The notes under the pieces: generated by a model
The model's database searches: none
What the model was told of the DNA's origin: nothing
The model's input: only the letters and a program-made list of their open reading frames with translations
Shown here: piece by piece, positions 8,983 through 17,409 of the stretch
How the letters are laid out: each line of letters opens with the position of its first letter
Numbering within the stretch: the first letter of the stretch is position 1
Translations under genes and position numbers: made by a program
Assembly: GCF_017813245.1 (NCBI RefSeq)
Contig: NZ_JAGIQL010000022.1
Location: 1 to 59,778 of the forward strand
Origin: Streptomyces montanisoli
GTDB lineage: Bacteria > Actinomycetota > Actinomycetes > Streptomycetales > Streptomycetaceae
DNA: 59,778 nucleotides
Direction of reading: 5' to 3'

Positions 8983-9304
8983 TCACCCCTTCCCTGCCGC
9001 CGAAGCGCCGGGATAACGTGCCGTTGTCCCGGCAGCCTGCGAGGCTGTTGTCGATGCCCTGACCAGCGACTGCGTGCCCGGCCCTCCGATTTACTTGGAA
9101 ATCCAAGGAAAATCGCAGGTCAACCAGGGTTTCGCGGTCAGGCTGCACTCTGGGTAACGTGCCTTTTCGAAGGTGCTCGCCGGGGCACCTGTCACGTCTG
9201 GGCCCATCCGCCGCCGCACCCACCCCGTGCGGCCGGGGACCCGGACGGAGCCGCACTGGTACCCGGCGGATCCCGGGTGGCCGGAAAGACGGAGGGACAC
9301 GCAC
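8983..9304. promoter_or_regulatory. Divergent promoter region with a palindrome, response regulator/bkdA
   Basis: The region carries a clean inverted repeat at 9094-9107 (CTTGGA-AA-TCCAAG) in an AT-richer patch (9089-9112), about 200 bases before bkdA and 110 before the response regulator start. This looks like an operator for a dimeric regulator, perhaps the adjacent response regulator or an Lrp/TetR-type bkd regulator encoded elsewhere. A GGAGGG ribosome site at 9291-9296 serves bkdA. Confidence 0.45.
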
Positions 9305-10594
9305 GTGACCGTGGAGAGCACCACCGCGCGGAAACCGCGAAGCGGTGAACCGGCGAAGACCGCCAAGGGCGGGCAGCAGGGCAAGAGCACCCGTGCCTCG
9401 GGGCAGCGCAAGGCTGCCGCGAGCGCCAAGGGCGCCAAGGCCACCAAGGGCCGCGCCGCCAAGGCGGGGGCCGTGGCCGTGGCCGACGAGCACCCCGAGG
9501 ACGACCTCGTACAGCTGCTCAGCCCCGAGGGCGAGCGCATCGCGCGCCCCGACTACGACGACTACGTCGCCGACCTGACGCCCGACACGCTGCGCGGGCT
9601 GTACCGCGACATGGTGCTCACCCGCCGCTTCGACGGCGAGGCGACGTCACTCCAGCGCCAGGGCGAGCTGGGCCTGTGGGCGTCGCTGCTCGGCCAGGAG
9701 GCCGCGCAGATCGGCTCGGGCCGCGCGCTCGACGACGACGACTACGTCTTCCCGACGTACCGCGAGCACGGCGTCGCCTGGTGCCGCGGTATCGACCCGG
9801 TCAACCTGCTCGGCATGTTCCGCGGCGTCAACAACGGCGGCTGGGACCCGAACAGCAACAACTTCCACCTGTACACGATCGTCATCGGCTCGCAGACGCT
9901 GCACGCCACCGGCTACGCCATGGGCGTCGCCAAGGACGGCGCGGGCTCCGCGGTGGTCGCGTACTTCGGTGACGGTGCCACCAGCCAGGGCGACGTCGCC
10001 GAGGCGTTCACGTTCTCGGCCGTCTACAACGCGCCGGTCGTGTTCTTCTGCCAGAACAACCAGTGGGCCATCTCCGAGCCCACGGAGCGCCAGACCCGCG
10101 TGCCGCTCTACCAGCGCGCCCGCGGCTACGGCTTCCCCGGCGTACGCGTCGACGGCAATGACGTGCTGGCCTGCCTGGCCGTCACCCGCGCCGCGCTCGA
10201 ACACGCGCGCAGCGGCGAGGGACCGATGATGGTCGAGGCGTTCACGTACCGGATGGGCGCGCACACGACCTCCGACGACCCGACGAAGTACCGCTCCGAC
10301 GACGAGCGCGAGGCGTGGGCCGCGAAGGACCCGATCCTGCGGCTGCGCAGGTACCTGGAGCGCGAGGGGCACGCGGACGACGCGTTCTTCGCCGCCCTCG
10401 AGCAGGAGAGCGAGACCCTCGGGCAGCACGTGCGCGACACCGTGCGCGCCATGCCCGACCCGGACCCGATGGCGATCTTCGACAACGTCTACGCGGACGG
10501 CAGCTCCCAGGTGGACGAGGAGCGCAAGGCGTTCGCCGCGTACCAGGCATCGTTCGACGACGGCGCGGACGCGCCGGCCCAGGGGGGCGAGTGA
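9305..10594 (+). CDS. bkdA: Branched-chain 2-oxo acid dehydrogenase E1 alpha
   Basis: 429 residues. It decarboxylates 2-oxo acids from Val, Leu and Ile with thiamine diphosphate, in complex with the next two gene products. The ThDP motif GDGATSQGDVAEAF ending in NN (about 222-252) is clear, as are the substrate loop EHGVAWCRGIDP and the phosphorylation-loop-like YRMGAHTTSDDPTKYR. The first 60 residues are an Ala/Lys/Gly/Thr-rich low-complexity extension not needed for the fold. GTG 9305 follows GGAGGG. Its stop overlaps a possible GTG of bkdB, so translation is coupled. BkdABC supplies isobutyryl-, isovaleryl- and 2-methylbutyryl-CoA for branched fatty acids and polyketides. Confidence 0.95.
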   Translation: MTVESTTARKPRSGEPAKTAKGGQQGKSTRASGQRKAAASAKGAKATKGRAAKAGAVAVADEHPEDDLVQLLSPEGERIARPDYDDYVADLTPDTLRGLYRDMVLTRRFDGEATSLQRQGELGLWASLLGQEAAQIGSGRALDDDDYVFPTYREHGVAWCRGIDPVNLLGMFRGVNNGGWDPNSNNFHLYTIVIGSQTLHATGYAMGVAKDGAGSAVVAYFGDGATSQGDVAEAFTFSAVYNAPVVFFCQNNQWAISEPTERQTRVPLYQRARGYGFPGVRVDGNDVLACLAVTRAALEHARSGEGPMMVEAFTYRMGAHTTSDDPTKYRSDDEREAWAAKDPILRLRRYLEREGHADDAFFAALEQESETLGQHVRDTVRAMPDPDPMAIFDNVYADGSSQVDEERKAFAAYQASFDDGADAPAQGGE

Positions 10595-10596
10595 TC

Positions 10597-11577
10597 ATGA
10601 GCGTGCAGAAACTCTCCCTGGCCAAGGCGGTCAACGAATCGCTGCGCAAGGCGCTGGAGACCGACCCCAAGGTCGTCGTCATGGGCGAGGACGTCGGAAA
10701 GCTCGGCGGCGTCTTCCGCGTCACGGACGGCCTGCAGAAGGACTTCGGCGAGGAGCGGGTCATCGACACCCCGCTGGCCGAGTCCGGCATCGTCGGCACG
10801 GCCATCGGGCTCGCGCTGCGCGGGTACCGTCCCGTCGTCGAGATCCAGTTCGACGGCTTCGTCTTCCCCGCGTACGACCAGATCGTCACGCAGCTCGCCA
10901 AGATGCACGCCCGCTCGCTGGGCACCGTGAAGATGCCCGTCGTCATCCGCATCCCGTACGGCGGCGGCATCGGCGCCGTCGAGCACCACAGCGAGTCGCC
11001 CGAGGCGCTGTTCGCGCACGTCGCCGGGTTGAAGATCGTCTCGCCCTCGAACGCGTCGGACGCGTACTGGATGATGCAGCAGGCCATCCAGACGGACGAC
11101 CCGGTGATCTTCTTCGAGCCGAAGCGGCGCTACTGGGACAGGGCCGACGTCGACACGGAGGCGATCCCGGGACCGCTGCACGGTGCGAAGGTCGTGCGCG
11201 AGGGCACGGACCTGACGCTCGCCGCGTACGGACCCATGGTCAAGGTGTGCGTCGAGGCGGCCGCGGCCGCCGCGGAGGAGGGCAAGTCGCTGGAGGTCGT
11301 CGACCTGCGGTCGATGTCCCCCATCGACTTCGACACCCTCCAGGCGTCGGTGGAGCGCACCCGCCGCCTCGTGGTGGTGCACGAGGCACCCGTCTTCTAC
11401 GGCTCGGGCGCGGAGATCGCCGCCCGGATCACGGAGCGGTGCTTCTACCACCTGGAGGCGCCGGTGCTGCGGGTCGGCGGGTTCCACTCGCCGTACCCGC
11501 CGGCCCGCGTGGAGGACGAGTACCTGCCCGGCCTCGACCGGGTGCTCGACTCCGTCGACCGCTCGCTGGCGTACTGA
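10597..11577 (+). CDS. bkdB: Branched-chain 2-oxo acid dehydrogenase E1 beta
   Basis: 326 residues, the usual length. Recognisable stretches are VVVMGEDVGKLGGVFRVT, RVIDTPLAESGIVGTAIGLA, EIQFDGFVFPAYDQI and the C-terminal VVHEAPVFYGSGAEIAARI. E1 beta completes the alpha2-beta2 heterotetramer and holds the potassium-binding and E2-contact surfaces. ATG 10597 lies two codons after a GTG that overlaps the bkdA stop; both are served by AGGGGGGCG. It is followed after 13 bases by bkdC, forming one operon. Confidence 0.95.
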   Translation: MSVQKLSLAKAVNESLRKALETDPKVVVMGEDVGKLGGVFRVTDGLQKDFGEERVIDTPLAESGIVGTAIGLALRGYRPVVEIQFDGFVFPAYDQIVTQLAKMHARSLGTVKMPVVIRIPYGGGIGAVEHHSESPEALFAHVAGLKIVSPSNASDAYWMMQQAIQTDDPVIFFEPKRRYWDRADVDTEAIPGPLHGAKVVREGTDLTLAAYGPMVKVCVEAAAAAAEEGKSLEVVDLRSMSPIDFDTLQASVERTRRLVVVHEAPVFYGSGAEIAARITERCFYHLEAPVLRVGGFHSPYPPARVEDEYLPGLDRVLDSVDRSLAY

Positions 11578-11590
11578 GGAGAGCCGCACG

Positions 11591-13102
11591 ATGACGACTG
11601 ACACGTCCGCTGCCGCGGGCGCTCGCGAATTCAGGATGCCGGACGTGGGCGAGGGGCTCACGGAGGCGGAGATCCTCAAGTGGTACGTACAGCCTGGCGA
11701 CTCCGTCACGGACGGCCAGGTGGTGTGCGAGGTGGAGACGGCGAAGGCCGCCGTCGAGCTGCCGATCCCCTACAACGGCGTGGTGCGCGCGCTGCACTTC
11801 GAGGAGGGCACGACGGTCGACGTCGGCGCACCGATCATCTCGGTGGCCGTGGCGGGCGCGGCGGCTGCTCCGGAGGAGACCGAGCCCGCTGAGTCCGACG
11901 CCGCAGGGACGGAGGGGACGGAGGGGACGGAGGAGCCCGCGGCGGCCCCCGCCCGTACGCCCGTGCTCGTCGGCTACGGGGTGGCGGAGTCGTCCACGAA
12001 GCGCAGGCCGAGGCGCGCAGCGGCCACCGCGGCCGCTCCTGCGGCCCCGGCGGCTCCCGAGGCGCCGTCCGCACCTGCACCTGCACCTGCACCCGCACCG
12101 GTCCCGGCACCCGCCCCCGTCCCGGCGCCTGCCCCCTCTCCCGCTCCTTCCGGCGAGCGGCCGCTGGCCAAGCCGCCGGTGCGCAAGCTGGCGAAGGACC
12201 TGGGCGTCGACCTCGCGGCCGTCGTGCCGACGGGCTCCGACGGGATCATCACCCGCGACGACGTGCACGCTGCGGCCGCGCGGGCAGGGGCGGGCACCAC
12301 GCCCGTACCGGAGCCCGAGCCCGCCCACGAGACCGCGCCGGAGGCGTCGGCGCCCACCCGGGCGCCCGAGCAGCCCGCGGCCTCCGCCGGCCCCGCCGGG
12401 GCCCGCGAGACGCGGACGCCCATCAAGGGCGTGCGGAAGGCGACGGCGGCGGCCATGGTCGGCAGCGCCTTCACCGCGCCGCACGTCACGGAGTTCGTCA
12501 CGGTCGACGTGACGCGTACCGTGAAGCTCGTCGAGGAGCTCAAGTCGGACCGCGACATGGCGGGGCTGCGGGTCAACCCGCTGCTGCTCATCGCGCGTGC
12601 GCTGCTCGTCGCGATCAAGCGCAACCCCGGCATCAACGCGGCCTGGGACGAGGCGAACCAGGAGATCGTCCAGAAGCACTACGTGAACCTGGGCATCGCC
12701 GCGGCCACCCCGCGCGGCCTGATCGTGCCGAACATCAAGGACGCGCACGAGCAGGCGCTGCCGCAGCTCGCCGCCTCGCTCGGCGAGCTGGTGTCCACGG
12801 CGCGCGAGGGCCGCACGACCCCCGGCGCCATGCAGGGCGGCACGGTCACGATCACCAACGTCGGCGTCTTCGGCGTCGACTCGGGCACGCCCATCCTCAA
12901 CCCGGGCGAGGCGGCGATCCTCGCGGTCGGCGCGATCAAGCTCCAGCCGTGGGTCCACAAGGGCAAGGTGAAGCCGCGTCAGGTCACCACGCTGGCGCTC
13001 TCCTTCGACCACCGGCTGGTCGACGGCGAACTCGGCTCGAAGGCGCTCGCCGACGTGGCGGCGATCCTGGAACGCCCGAAGCGCCTGATCACCTGGGCGT
13101 AG
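11591..13102 (+). CDS. bkdC: Branched-chain 2-oxo acid dehydrogenase E2 (dihydrolipoyl acyltransferase)
   Basis: 503 residues. One lipoyl domain (about 13-88) with the lipoylation lysine in EVETAKA (Lys 52); an Ala/Pro/Glu-rich linker containing repeated Pro-Ala pairs (about 150-190), a flexible swinging arm; a peripheral-subunit-binding domain (KPPVRKLAKDLGVDLAAV, about 193-230); and the catalytic acyltransferase core ending in FDHRLVDGELG with the active His. It transfers the branched acyl group from E1 to CoA. A perfect 12-bp hairpin starts seven bases after the stop, closing the bkdABC operon. No E3 gene is adjacent, as is usual. Confidence 0.95.
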   Translation: MTTDTSAAAGAREFRMPDVGEGLTEAEILKWYVQPGDSVTDGQVVCEVETAKAAVELPIPYNGVVRALHFEEGTTVDVGAPIISVAVAGAAAAPEETEPAESDAAGTEGTEGTEEPAAAPARTPVLVGYGVAESSTKRRPRRAAATAAAPAAPAAPEAPSAPAPAPAPAPVPAPAPVPAPAPSPAPSGERPLAKPPVRKLAKDLGVDLAAVVPTGSDGIITRDDVHAAAARAGAGTTPVPEPEPAHETAPEASAPTRAPEQPAASAGPAGARETRTPIKGVRKATAAAMVGSAFTAPHVTEFVTVDVTRTVKLVEELKSDRDMAGLRVNPLLLIARALLVAIKRNPGINAAWDEANQEIVQKHYVNLGIAAATPRGLIVPNIKDAHEQALPQLAASLGELVSTAREGRTTPGAMQGGTVTITNVGVFGVDSGTPILNPGEAAILAVGAIKLQPWVHKGKVKPRQVTTLALSFDHRLVDGELGSKALADVAAILERPKRLITWA

Positions 13103-13109
13103 GCACCGG

Positions 13110-13139
13110 CCGCGCGGCCGCCGAGAAGCGGCCGCGCGG
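13110..13139 (+). terminator. Terminator after bkdABC
   Basis: Perfect 12-bp stem (CCGCGCGGCCGC and its complement) with the loop CGAGAA, just after the bkdC stop. Confidence 0.85.
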
Positions 13140-13588
13140 TGGCCGGTCACCGGCGGCCGTGCCGGATATTCGATGGCATGTCGGGCGGTGCGTAGGCACA
13201 CTGGTTCGAGCAAGGCGCACCCCGAAGGTCCGCCGGGACCGGGTCAGGCGCACCGCGGGGGACGGTGAGTCCCCGCTCGCGGCGCGTCTTGCGGGACAGC
13301 GCAGGCGAGCACCGCGCCGGGCCCACACGCCCGCCGCCGCGTCGTGCCGCCCGCGTGCTGTCCGGGGGCGGCCGCTTCGAGCGCGCATCCGCGCGGGCCG
13401 CCCCCTCCCCGCGCCTTACCGAGGGGCAAGAGCTGTCAGCGAGACGCGTGAGGCTCCGGCCAGGACCGCCGGCCAAGGTGTCGGTCCGCCATGGAGCTCC
13501 TTTGGTGACAATCTGTCGGAAAGCGCGTGGTTTCGACGGACGTACGATAGGCCGCCAACAAGCCTGACACGGCGAGAGGTTGGCCTGG
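13140..13588. other. Intergenic start of accessory island
   Basis: About 450 bases between the bkd terminator and hemC. I see no convincing gene; open frames here lack ribosome sites and family features. This is where core-like gene order on the left gives way to island genes on the right. The last 80 bases are less GC-rich and contain a TACGAT hexamer (about 13545-13550) that could be a -10 box for hemC, without an obvious -35 partner. Confidence 0.4.
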
Positions 13589-14521
13589 ATGAGTGATGTG
13601 GTACGCGTCGGTTCCCGAGCCAGCAGGCTGGCTCGGACGCAGGTCGCCGAGTGGCTCGCGCCTGTCACCCGGCGATTTCCGGATGTGACGTTCAAGCGGC
13701 AGATCATCCTCGAAGGCGGGGACCGTGACCGTGTGACTTCGACCCTCGCCGAGGTTGCCAGGACGGCGGACGGCAGCGCCTTCTCCACGAACCAGGAAGC
13801 GGCATTGGTCACAGGGCAGGTTGATGTGATCGTGCACTCGCTCAAGGACCTCCCCACCTCCGTGCACCAGGGCACGATCCTTCTGACGACCCCAGGACCG
13901 CGGGAGGACGTACGCGACGTGCTGTGCGGATCGACGTTGGCGGGCCTCCGGAAGGGCGCACGGGTTGGCACTGGAGCACCGCGCCGCGTCGGCCAGCTTC
14001 TCGCCCTACGTCCGGACCTGGAGGTTGTGCCGGTTCGGGGAAACGTTCCCGGGCGGCTCGCCCGGACGACAAAGGGCAGCCTTGACGGGGTGATCCTTGC
14101 AGCAGCGGGCCTGCACCGGCTCGGCCTGATGCCGGAGGCCCATGAGGTGTTCGACCCCGCTGTCTTCCCTCCCTCTCCCGGTCAGGGCGCGCTCGGCATC
14201 CAGGTCCGTGCCGGCTCTCCAGTTGCCGCACTGCTGGCAGGGACAGGAGACACACAGGTGGACGCGTGCGTGCGAGCCGAGCGCGCACTGCTGGCCGAAC
14301 TGCACGGAGGCTGCTCCGTCCCGGTCGGAGCCTGGTGCCGAGTCGAGCCTGCCGGTGTCCTGTCTCTCAGCGCCGCCGTGACCTCCAAGGACGGTGCCCA
14401 GCAGGTTACGGCGGCCGGAGAAGGACCGATCGACGACGCCGAAAAGCTCGGCGTGTCCATCGCGACAGATCTCCTCGCGCGGGGCGCAGCCGACATCCTG
14501 AGGTCGATCAGGACGTTCTGA
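13589..14521 (+). CDS. hemC: Divergent hydroxymethylbilane synthase paralogue (HemC-like)
   Basis: 310 residues, normal HemC length. Known HemC joins four porphobilinogen units into hydroxymethylbilane on a dipyrromethane cofactor. Retained here: catalytic Asp in VHSLKDLP (Asp 87), the substrate arginines in VGSRASRL, GTGAPRRV and VRGNVPGR, and the cofactor cysteine in LHGGCSVPVG (Cys 242). Changed: the normally near-invariant lysine loop around GGKGLF(T/V)KE reads TADGSAFSTNQE. So the enzyme probably still carries the cofactor but may differ in substrate or chain control. ATG 13589 follows GAGAGG. It converges with the HemB-like gene and their ends overlap by 14 bases. It is likely a second copy beside the core heme gene. 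Confidence 0.85.
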   Translation: MSDVVRVGSRASRLARTQVAEWLAPVTRRFPDVTFKRQIILEGGDRDRVTSTLAEVARTADGSAFSTNQEAALVTGQVDVIVHSLKDLPTSVHQGTILLTTPGPREDVRDVLCGSTLAGLRKGARVGTGAPRRVGQLLALRPDLEVVPVRGNVPGRLARTTKGSLDGVILAAAGLHRLGLMPEAHEVFDPAVFPPSPGQGALGIQVRAGSPVAALLAGTGDTQVDACVRAERALLAELHGGCSVPVGAWCRVEPAGVLSLSAAVTSKDGAQQVTAAGEGPIDDAEKLGVSIATDLLARGAADILRSIRTF

Positions 14522-15437
14522 GTTCGCGCGCGATGTCCAGGGCCCCGTAGGTGATGACCCGGGAGGCACCCGCACGCTTGAGAACGGTGTACGCCTCGAT
14601 CAGGCCTTTCACGTCTCGCCTGCCGTCGTCGCGGCAGTCCGTCAGGCGCAGGTACTCGCCCGACACCGAAAACGGCACCAGGGGGACAGGGATCTTGTCC
14701 TTGAGGTGCACGAGTGTGTCAACGGTGTGGAGGGCCGGCTCGGTGAGGATCGCGTCCGCGCCCTCGTCGACCATCTCCCGCGCCACATGAACAGCCCGCT
14801 CGGGTCGGCCAGGATCGATCTGAAACGCACGGGTGCCCGAGCGGGGAACAGCACCCATCGATTGCCTGTACCCCTGGTAGAGGGACGACTCGAAGATCAG
14901 GTGCGGCATGATGCCCACCGCCTTGTGCCCTGCCGAGTCGAGTGCTTCGCGGACGGCGCGAACGGATCCGGAGATCATCGCGGCGGGCCCGACGATGTCC
15001 GCACCGGCGTCGGCCTGCATGACAGCCTGGACGGTCAAGTTCACGATTGTCTGCGACAGGTCCATTCCCCCGCGCTCGTCGGTGAGCCAGCACTCGCCCG
15101 AGTCGGTGTGCGAGCAGACGCACGTCTCCGTCATCACGAGCACGTCCGGAGCGGTCTTCTTGGCGGCAGCGATGGCACGGGACATGAGGCCGATGGGAGA
15201 AATGCCCTGAGACGCCCGGGCGTCCCTGACCCTGGATCCCGCGAAGATCTTCACGGATTTCACGCCGAGGGATTCGAGAGCCCGGACCGTCTCGGGCACC
15301 TCCCTCACGGTCAGTGTGGGCATCGGCCGTGGCCTTGTGTCGTCGTCTTCTCTCATCAGGAAGACCATGGACAGGTCGGCAGAGGTCAGCCTGGGAGCGT
15401 CGAGGAAGTTGCGTACGACTGAGCGCTGGAGGGGCAA
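14508..15437 (-). CDS. Porphobilinogen synthase-like protein lacking both catalytic lysines
   Basis: 309 residues of the HemB (ALA dehydratase) barrel. Retained: the three-cysteine zinc site TETCVCSHTDSGEC (Cys 106, 108, 116), the substrate arginines (191 and 203), Gln 206, Ser 259 in VSGEY and Tyr 297. Lost: the two Schiff-base lysines. By hand alignment to E. coli HemB, STKFAS becomes HLIFES (Lys to Ile 181) and MVKPA becomes LTEPA (Lys to Glu 233). Normal porphobilinogen synthesis should therefore be impossible. The TTG start at 15437 is chosen because AAGGAG lies six bases upstream and the family N-terminus begins there. It follows the HATPase gene on the same strand and overlaps hemC tail to tail. 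Confidence 0.85.
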   Translation of the reverse strand: MPLQRSVVRNFLDAPRLTSADLSMVFLMREDDDTRPRPMPTLTVREVPETVRALESLGVKSVKIFAGSRVRDARASQGISPIGLMSRAIAAAKKTAPDVLVMTETCVCSHTDSGECWLTDERGGMDLSQTIVNLTVQAVMQADAGADIVGPAAMISGSVRAVREALDSAGHKAVGIMPHLIFESSLYQGYRQSMGAVPRSGTRAFQIDPGRPERAVHVAREMVDEGADAILTEPALHTVDTLVHLKDKIPVPLVPFSVSGEYLRLTDCRDDGRRDVKGLIEAYTVLKRAGASRVITYGALDIARELRTS

Positions 15438-15535
15438 TTGCTTCTCCTTGAGAGTCAAGGTGGGGGCTCGGCGGGTGTGACCGATTGCGTGACGGCTCGC
15501 GCCTGACGCTCGGATTCCTCTGGTGCGAGCGGCGG

Positions 15536-15955
15536 TCAGCATGGCTGAGGCTCACGCACGGACATCGAGGCGGGAACCTTGAACTCGACCCAGACGATCT
15601 TGCCGAGACCCTTCCGAGGCGCGGTCCCCCAGCCATCGGCGAGAGCAGCGACAAGCGCGAGACCACGCCCTGACGTATCGTCGTCGTCCGGTGATCGAAG
15701 TCGCGGCCGGCTCTCGCACGCATCGTGCACTTCGATGCGCAGAACGCTCTCATCCAGAGTTGCGCGTACGAGGAAGAGACGACCGGCAGGGGTGCCGTGC
15801 TGTAGGGCATTGGTGGCCAGTTCGGAGACGCAGAGCGTGATGTCGTCAATGCGGTCATGGAACTGCTCGAGGGGAAGCGCGTCTCGGATGAACGCTCGAG
15901 CCTCGCCGATGCACGCGGCCGCGCGGCTGAACCGGGTTTCACACGACTCAGCCAT
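15536..15955 (-). CDS. HATPase_c_2 anti-sigma-factor-kinase-like ATP-binding protein
   Basis: 139 residues with the GHKL ATP-binding boxes: N-box LCVSELATNALQHG, G1-like VHDACESRP and G2-like DDTSGRGLALVAALADGWG. The family covers SpoIIAB/RsbW-type kinases and many stand-alone Streptomyces regulators. ATG 15955 follows GAAGGAG. It sits upstream of the HemB-like gene on the same strand with a 98-base gap and is probably co-transcribed with it. The left end of the IS256 element lies only about 120 bases upstream of its start, so its original promoter may have been displaced. Confidence 0.8.
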   Translation of the reverse strand: MAESCETRFSRAAACIGEARAFIRDALPLEQFHDRIDDITLCVSELATNALQHGTPAGRLFLVRATLDESVLRIEVHDACESRPRLRSPDDDDTSGRGLALVAALADGWGTAPRKGLGKIVWVEFKVPASMSVREPQPC

Positions 15956-16074
15956 GCGTCCTCGTCTCCTTCCTGTTGAGGTGACATCGCCAGAGGGGGT
16001 TGCGTCCAGGGAAGTGGTGTATGGGTTCGACCTGATCCGGGGGTTTGCTCCGGCATCGGAATGAGTCCCGCATA

Positions 16075-17409
16075 GACGAACGGCCACCGGCTGATCTTTC
16101 AAGACGACCAAGTCTTTGAAGGAGATCAGCACGATGACCGCACCGGACAGTCTGCCCCTGCACGCCCTCGCCGAGAACAACCTCGCCGCGGCGAGTCCCG
16201 ATCTGCTGCGCGCGATGGTCAAGACGTTCGCGGACGCGCTCATGTCCGCCGAAGCCGACGCCGTCTGCAACGCCGAATACGGGCAGGTCAGCGACGAACG
16301 GGTCAACCACCGCAACGGATACCGCCCGCGCGAGTGGGACACCCGCGCCGGCACCGTCGAACTCGCCGTCCCCAAGCTCCGCAGCGGGAGCTACTTCCCG
16401 CACTGGCTCCTCGAACGCCGCCGGCGGGCGGAGCAGGCACTCATCTCGGTGGTCGCCACCGCCTACCTCCTCGGCGTCTCCACCCGCCGCGTCGAGAAAC
16501 TCGCCGAGTCCCTCGGCGTCACCCAACTCTCGAAGTCCCAGGTCAGCGCCATGGCCAAGCACCTGGACGAGCAGGTCACCGCGTTCCGCAACCGGCCGCT
16601 CGACGCCGGGCCCTACACCTTCGTCTGGGTCGACGCCCTGACCCAGAAAGTGCGAGAAAGCGGCCGGATCATCAACATCCACGCCCTGGTCGCGGTCGGC
16701 GTCAACACCGACGGGCACCGCGAGATCCTCGGCCTGGACGTCGCGACCGCCGAGGACGGCGCCGGGTGGCTCGCCTTCCTGCGCTCCCTCGTCGCCCGCG
16801 GCCTGTCCGGCGTCCAGCTCGTCGTCTCCGACGCCCACGCCGGCCTCGTCGACGCGATCGGCGCCACCCTGCCCGGCGCATCCTGGCAGCGCTGCCGCAC
16901 CCACTATGCCCGCAACCTGCTCAGCCAGGTCCCGAAATCAGCCCAGCCCTGGGTCGCAACCCTGCTGCGAACCGTGTTCGAACAGCCCGACACCGACGCG
17001 GTGACGGCCCAGATGCGGCACGTCCTTCAGGCTCTGGAAGCCAAGTTCCCCAAGGCAGCGGCCCACTTGGATACAGCTCAGCACGACCTGCTGGCGTTCA
17101 CGGGCTTCCCGCGTGAGCTCTGGCGGCAGATCTGGTCGAACAACCCGCAAGAACGCTTGAACAAGGAGATCCGCCGCCGCACCGACGTCGTCGGCATCTT
17201 CCCCGACCGCACCGCCGTGATCCGCCTGGTCGGCGCGGTCCTGGCCGAGCAGAACGATGAGTGGACCGAAGCCCGCCGCTACATGGGCCTCGACCTCCTC
17301 GCCAAGGCCCGCCTCCACCCGATCGAGTCAGAAACCGACGACACCGACCTGCCCACCGAACTCACCGCATAGCCTCAAAAGACGAGATCACCGAGTGGCC
17401 GTCGTTACA
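16075..17409. mobile_element. IS256-family insertion sequence, intact
   Basis: A single transposase gene is bracketed by imperfect inverted repeats. The left end (16075-16100) and the complement of the right end (17383-17409) share CGGCCAC-x3-4-TGATCT and AACG/GACG flanks. I could not find a convincing 8-9 bp target duplication, so the exact tips are uncertain by a few bases. It lies inside the island, between the HATPase/HemB-like pair and the XRE/MTHFSD-like pair. Confidence 0.75.
16134..17372 (+). CDS. IS256-family transposase
   Basis: 412 residues, full length for a mutator-type DDE transposase. Acidic residues appear in FVWVDALTQKVRE, VVSDAHAGL and the downstream NNPQERLNKEIRRRTDVVGIF, which contains the catalytic Glu and the family signature. 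The N-terminal NHRNGYRPREWDTRAGTVEL is typical. ATG 16134 follows AAGGAGATC. No frameshift or stop is present, so the enzyme is probably active or recently so. Confidence 0.93.
   Translation: MTAPDSLPLHALAENNLAAASPDLLRAMVKTFADALMSAEADAVCNAEYGQVSDERVNHRNGYRPREWDTRAGTVELAVPKLRSGSYFPHWLLERRRRAEQALISVVATAYLLGVSTRRVEKLAESLGVTQLSKSQVSAMAKHLDEQVTAFRNRPLDAGPYTFVWVDALTQKVRESGRIINIHALVAVGVNTDGHREILGLDVATAEDGAGWLAFLRSLVARGLSGVQLVVSDAHAGLVDAIGATLPGASWQRCRTHYARNLLSQVPKSAQPWVATLLRTVFEQPDTDAVTAQMRHVLQALEAKFPKAAAHLDTAQHDLLAFTGFPRELWRQIWSNNPQERLNKEIRRRTDVVGIFPDRTAVIRLVGAVLAEQNDEWTEARRYMGLDLLAKARLHPIESETDDTDLPTELTA

Noticed and set aside
13589..15437. HemC/HemB-like pair as the housekeeping heme operon
   Set aside because: Genes are convergent rather than an operon, hemA/hemL/hemD are absent, and the HemB-like protein lacks both catalytic lysines.
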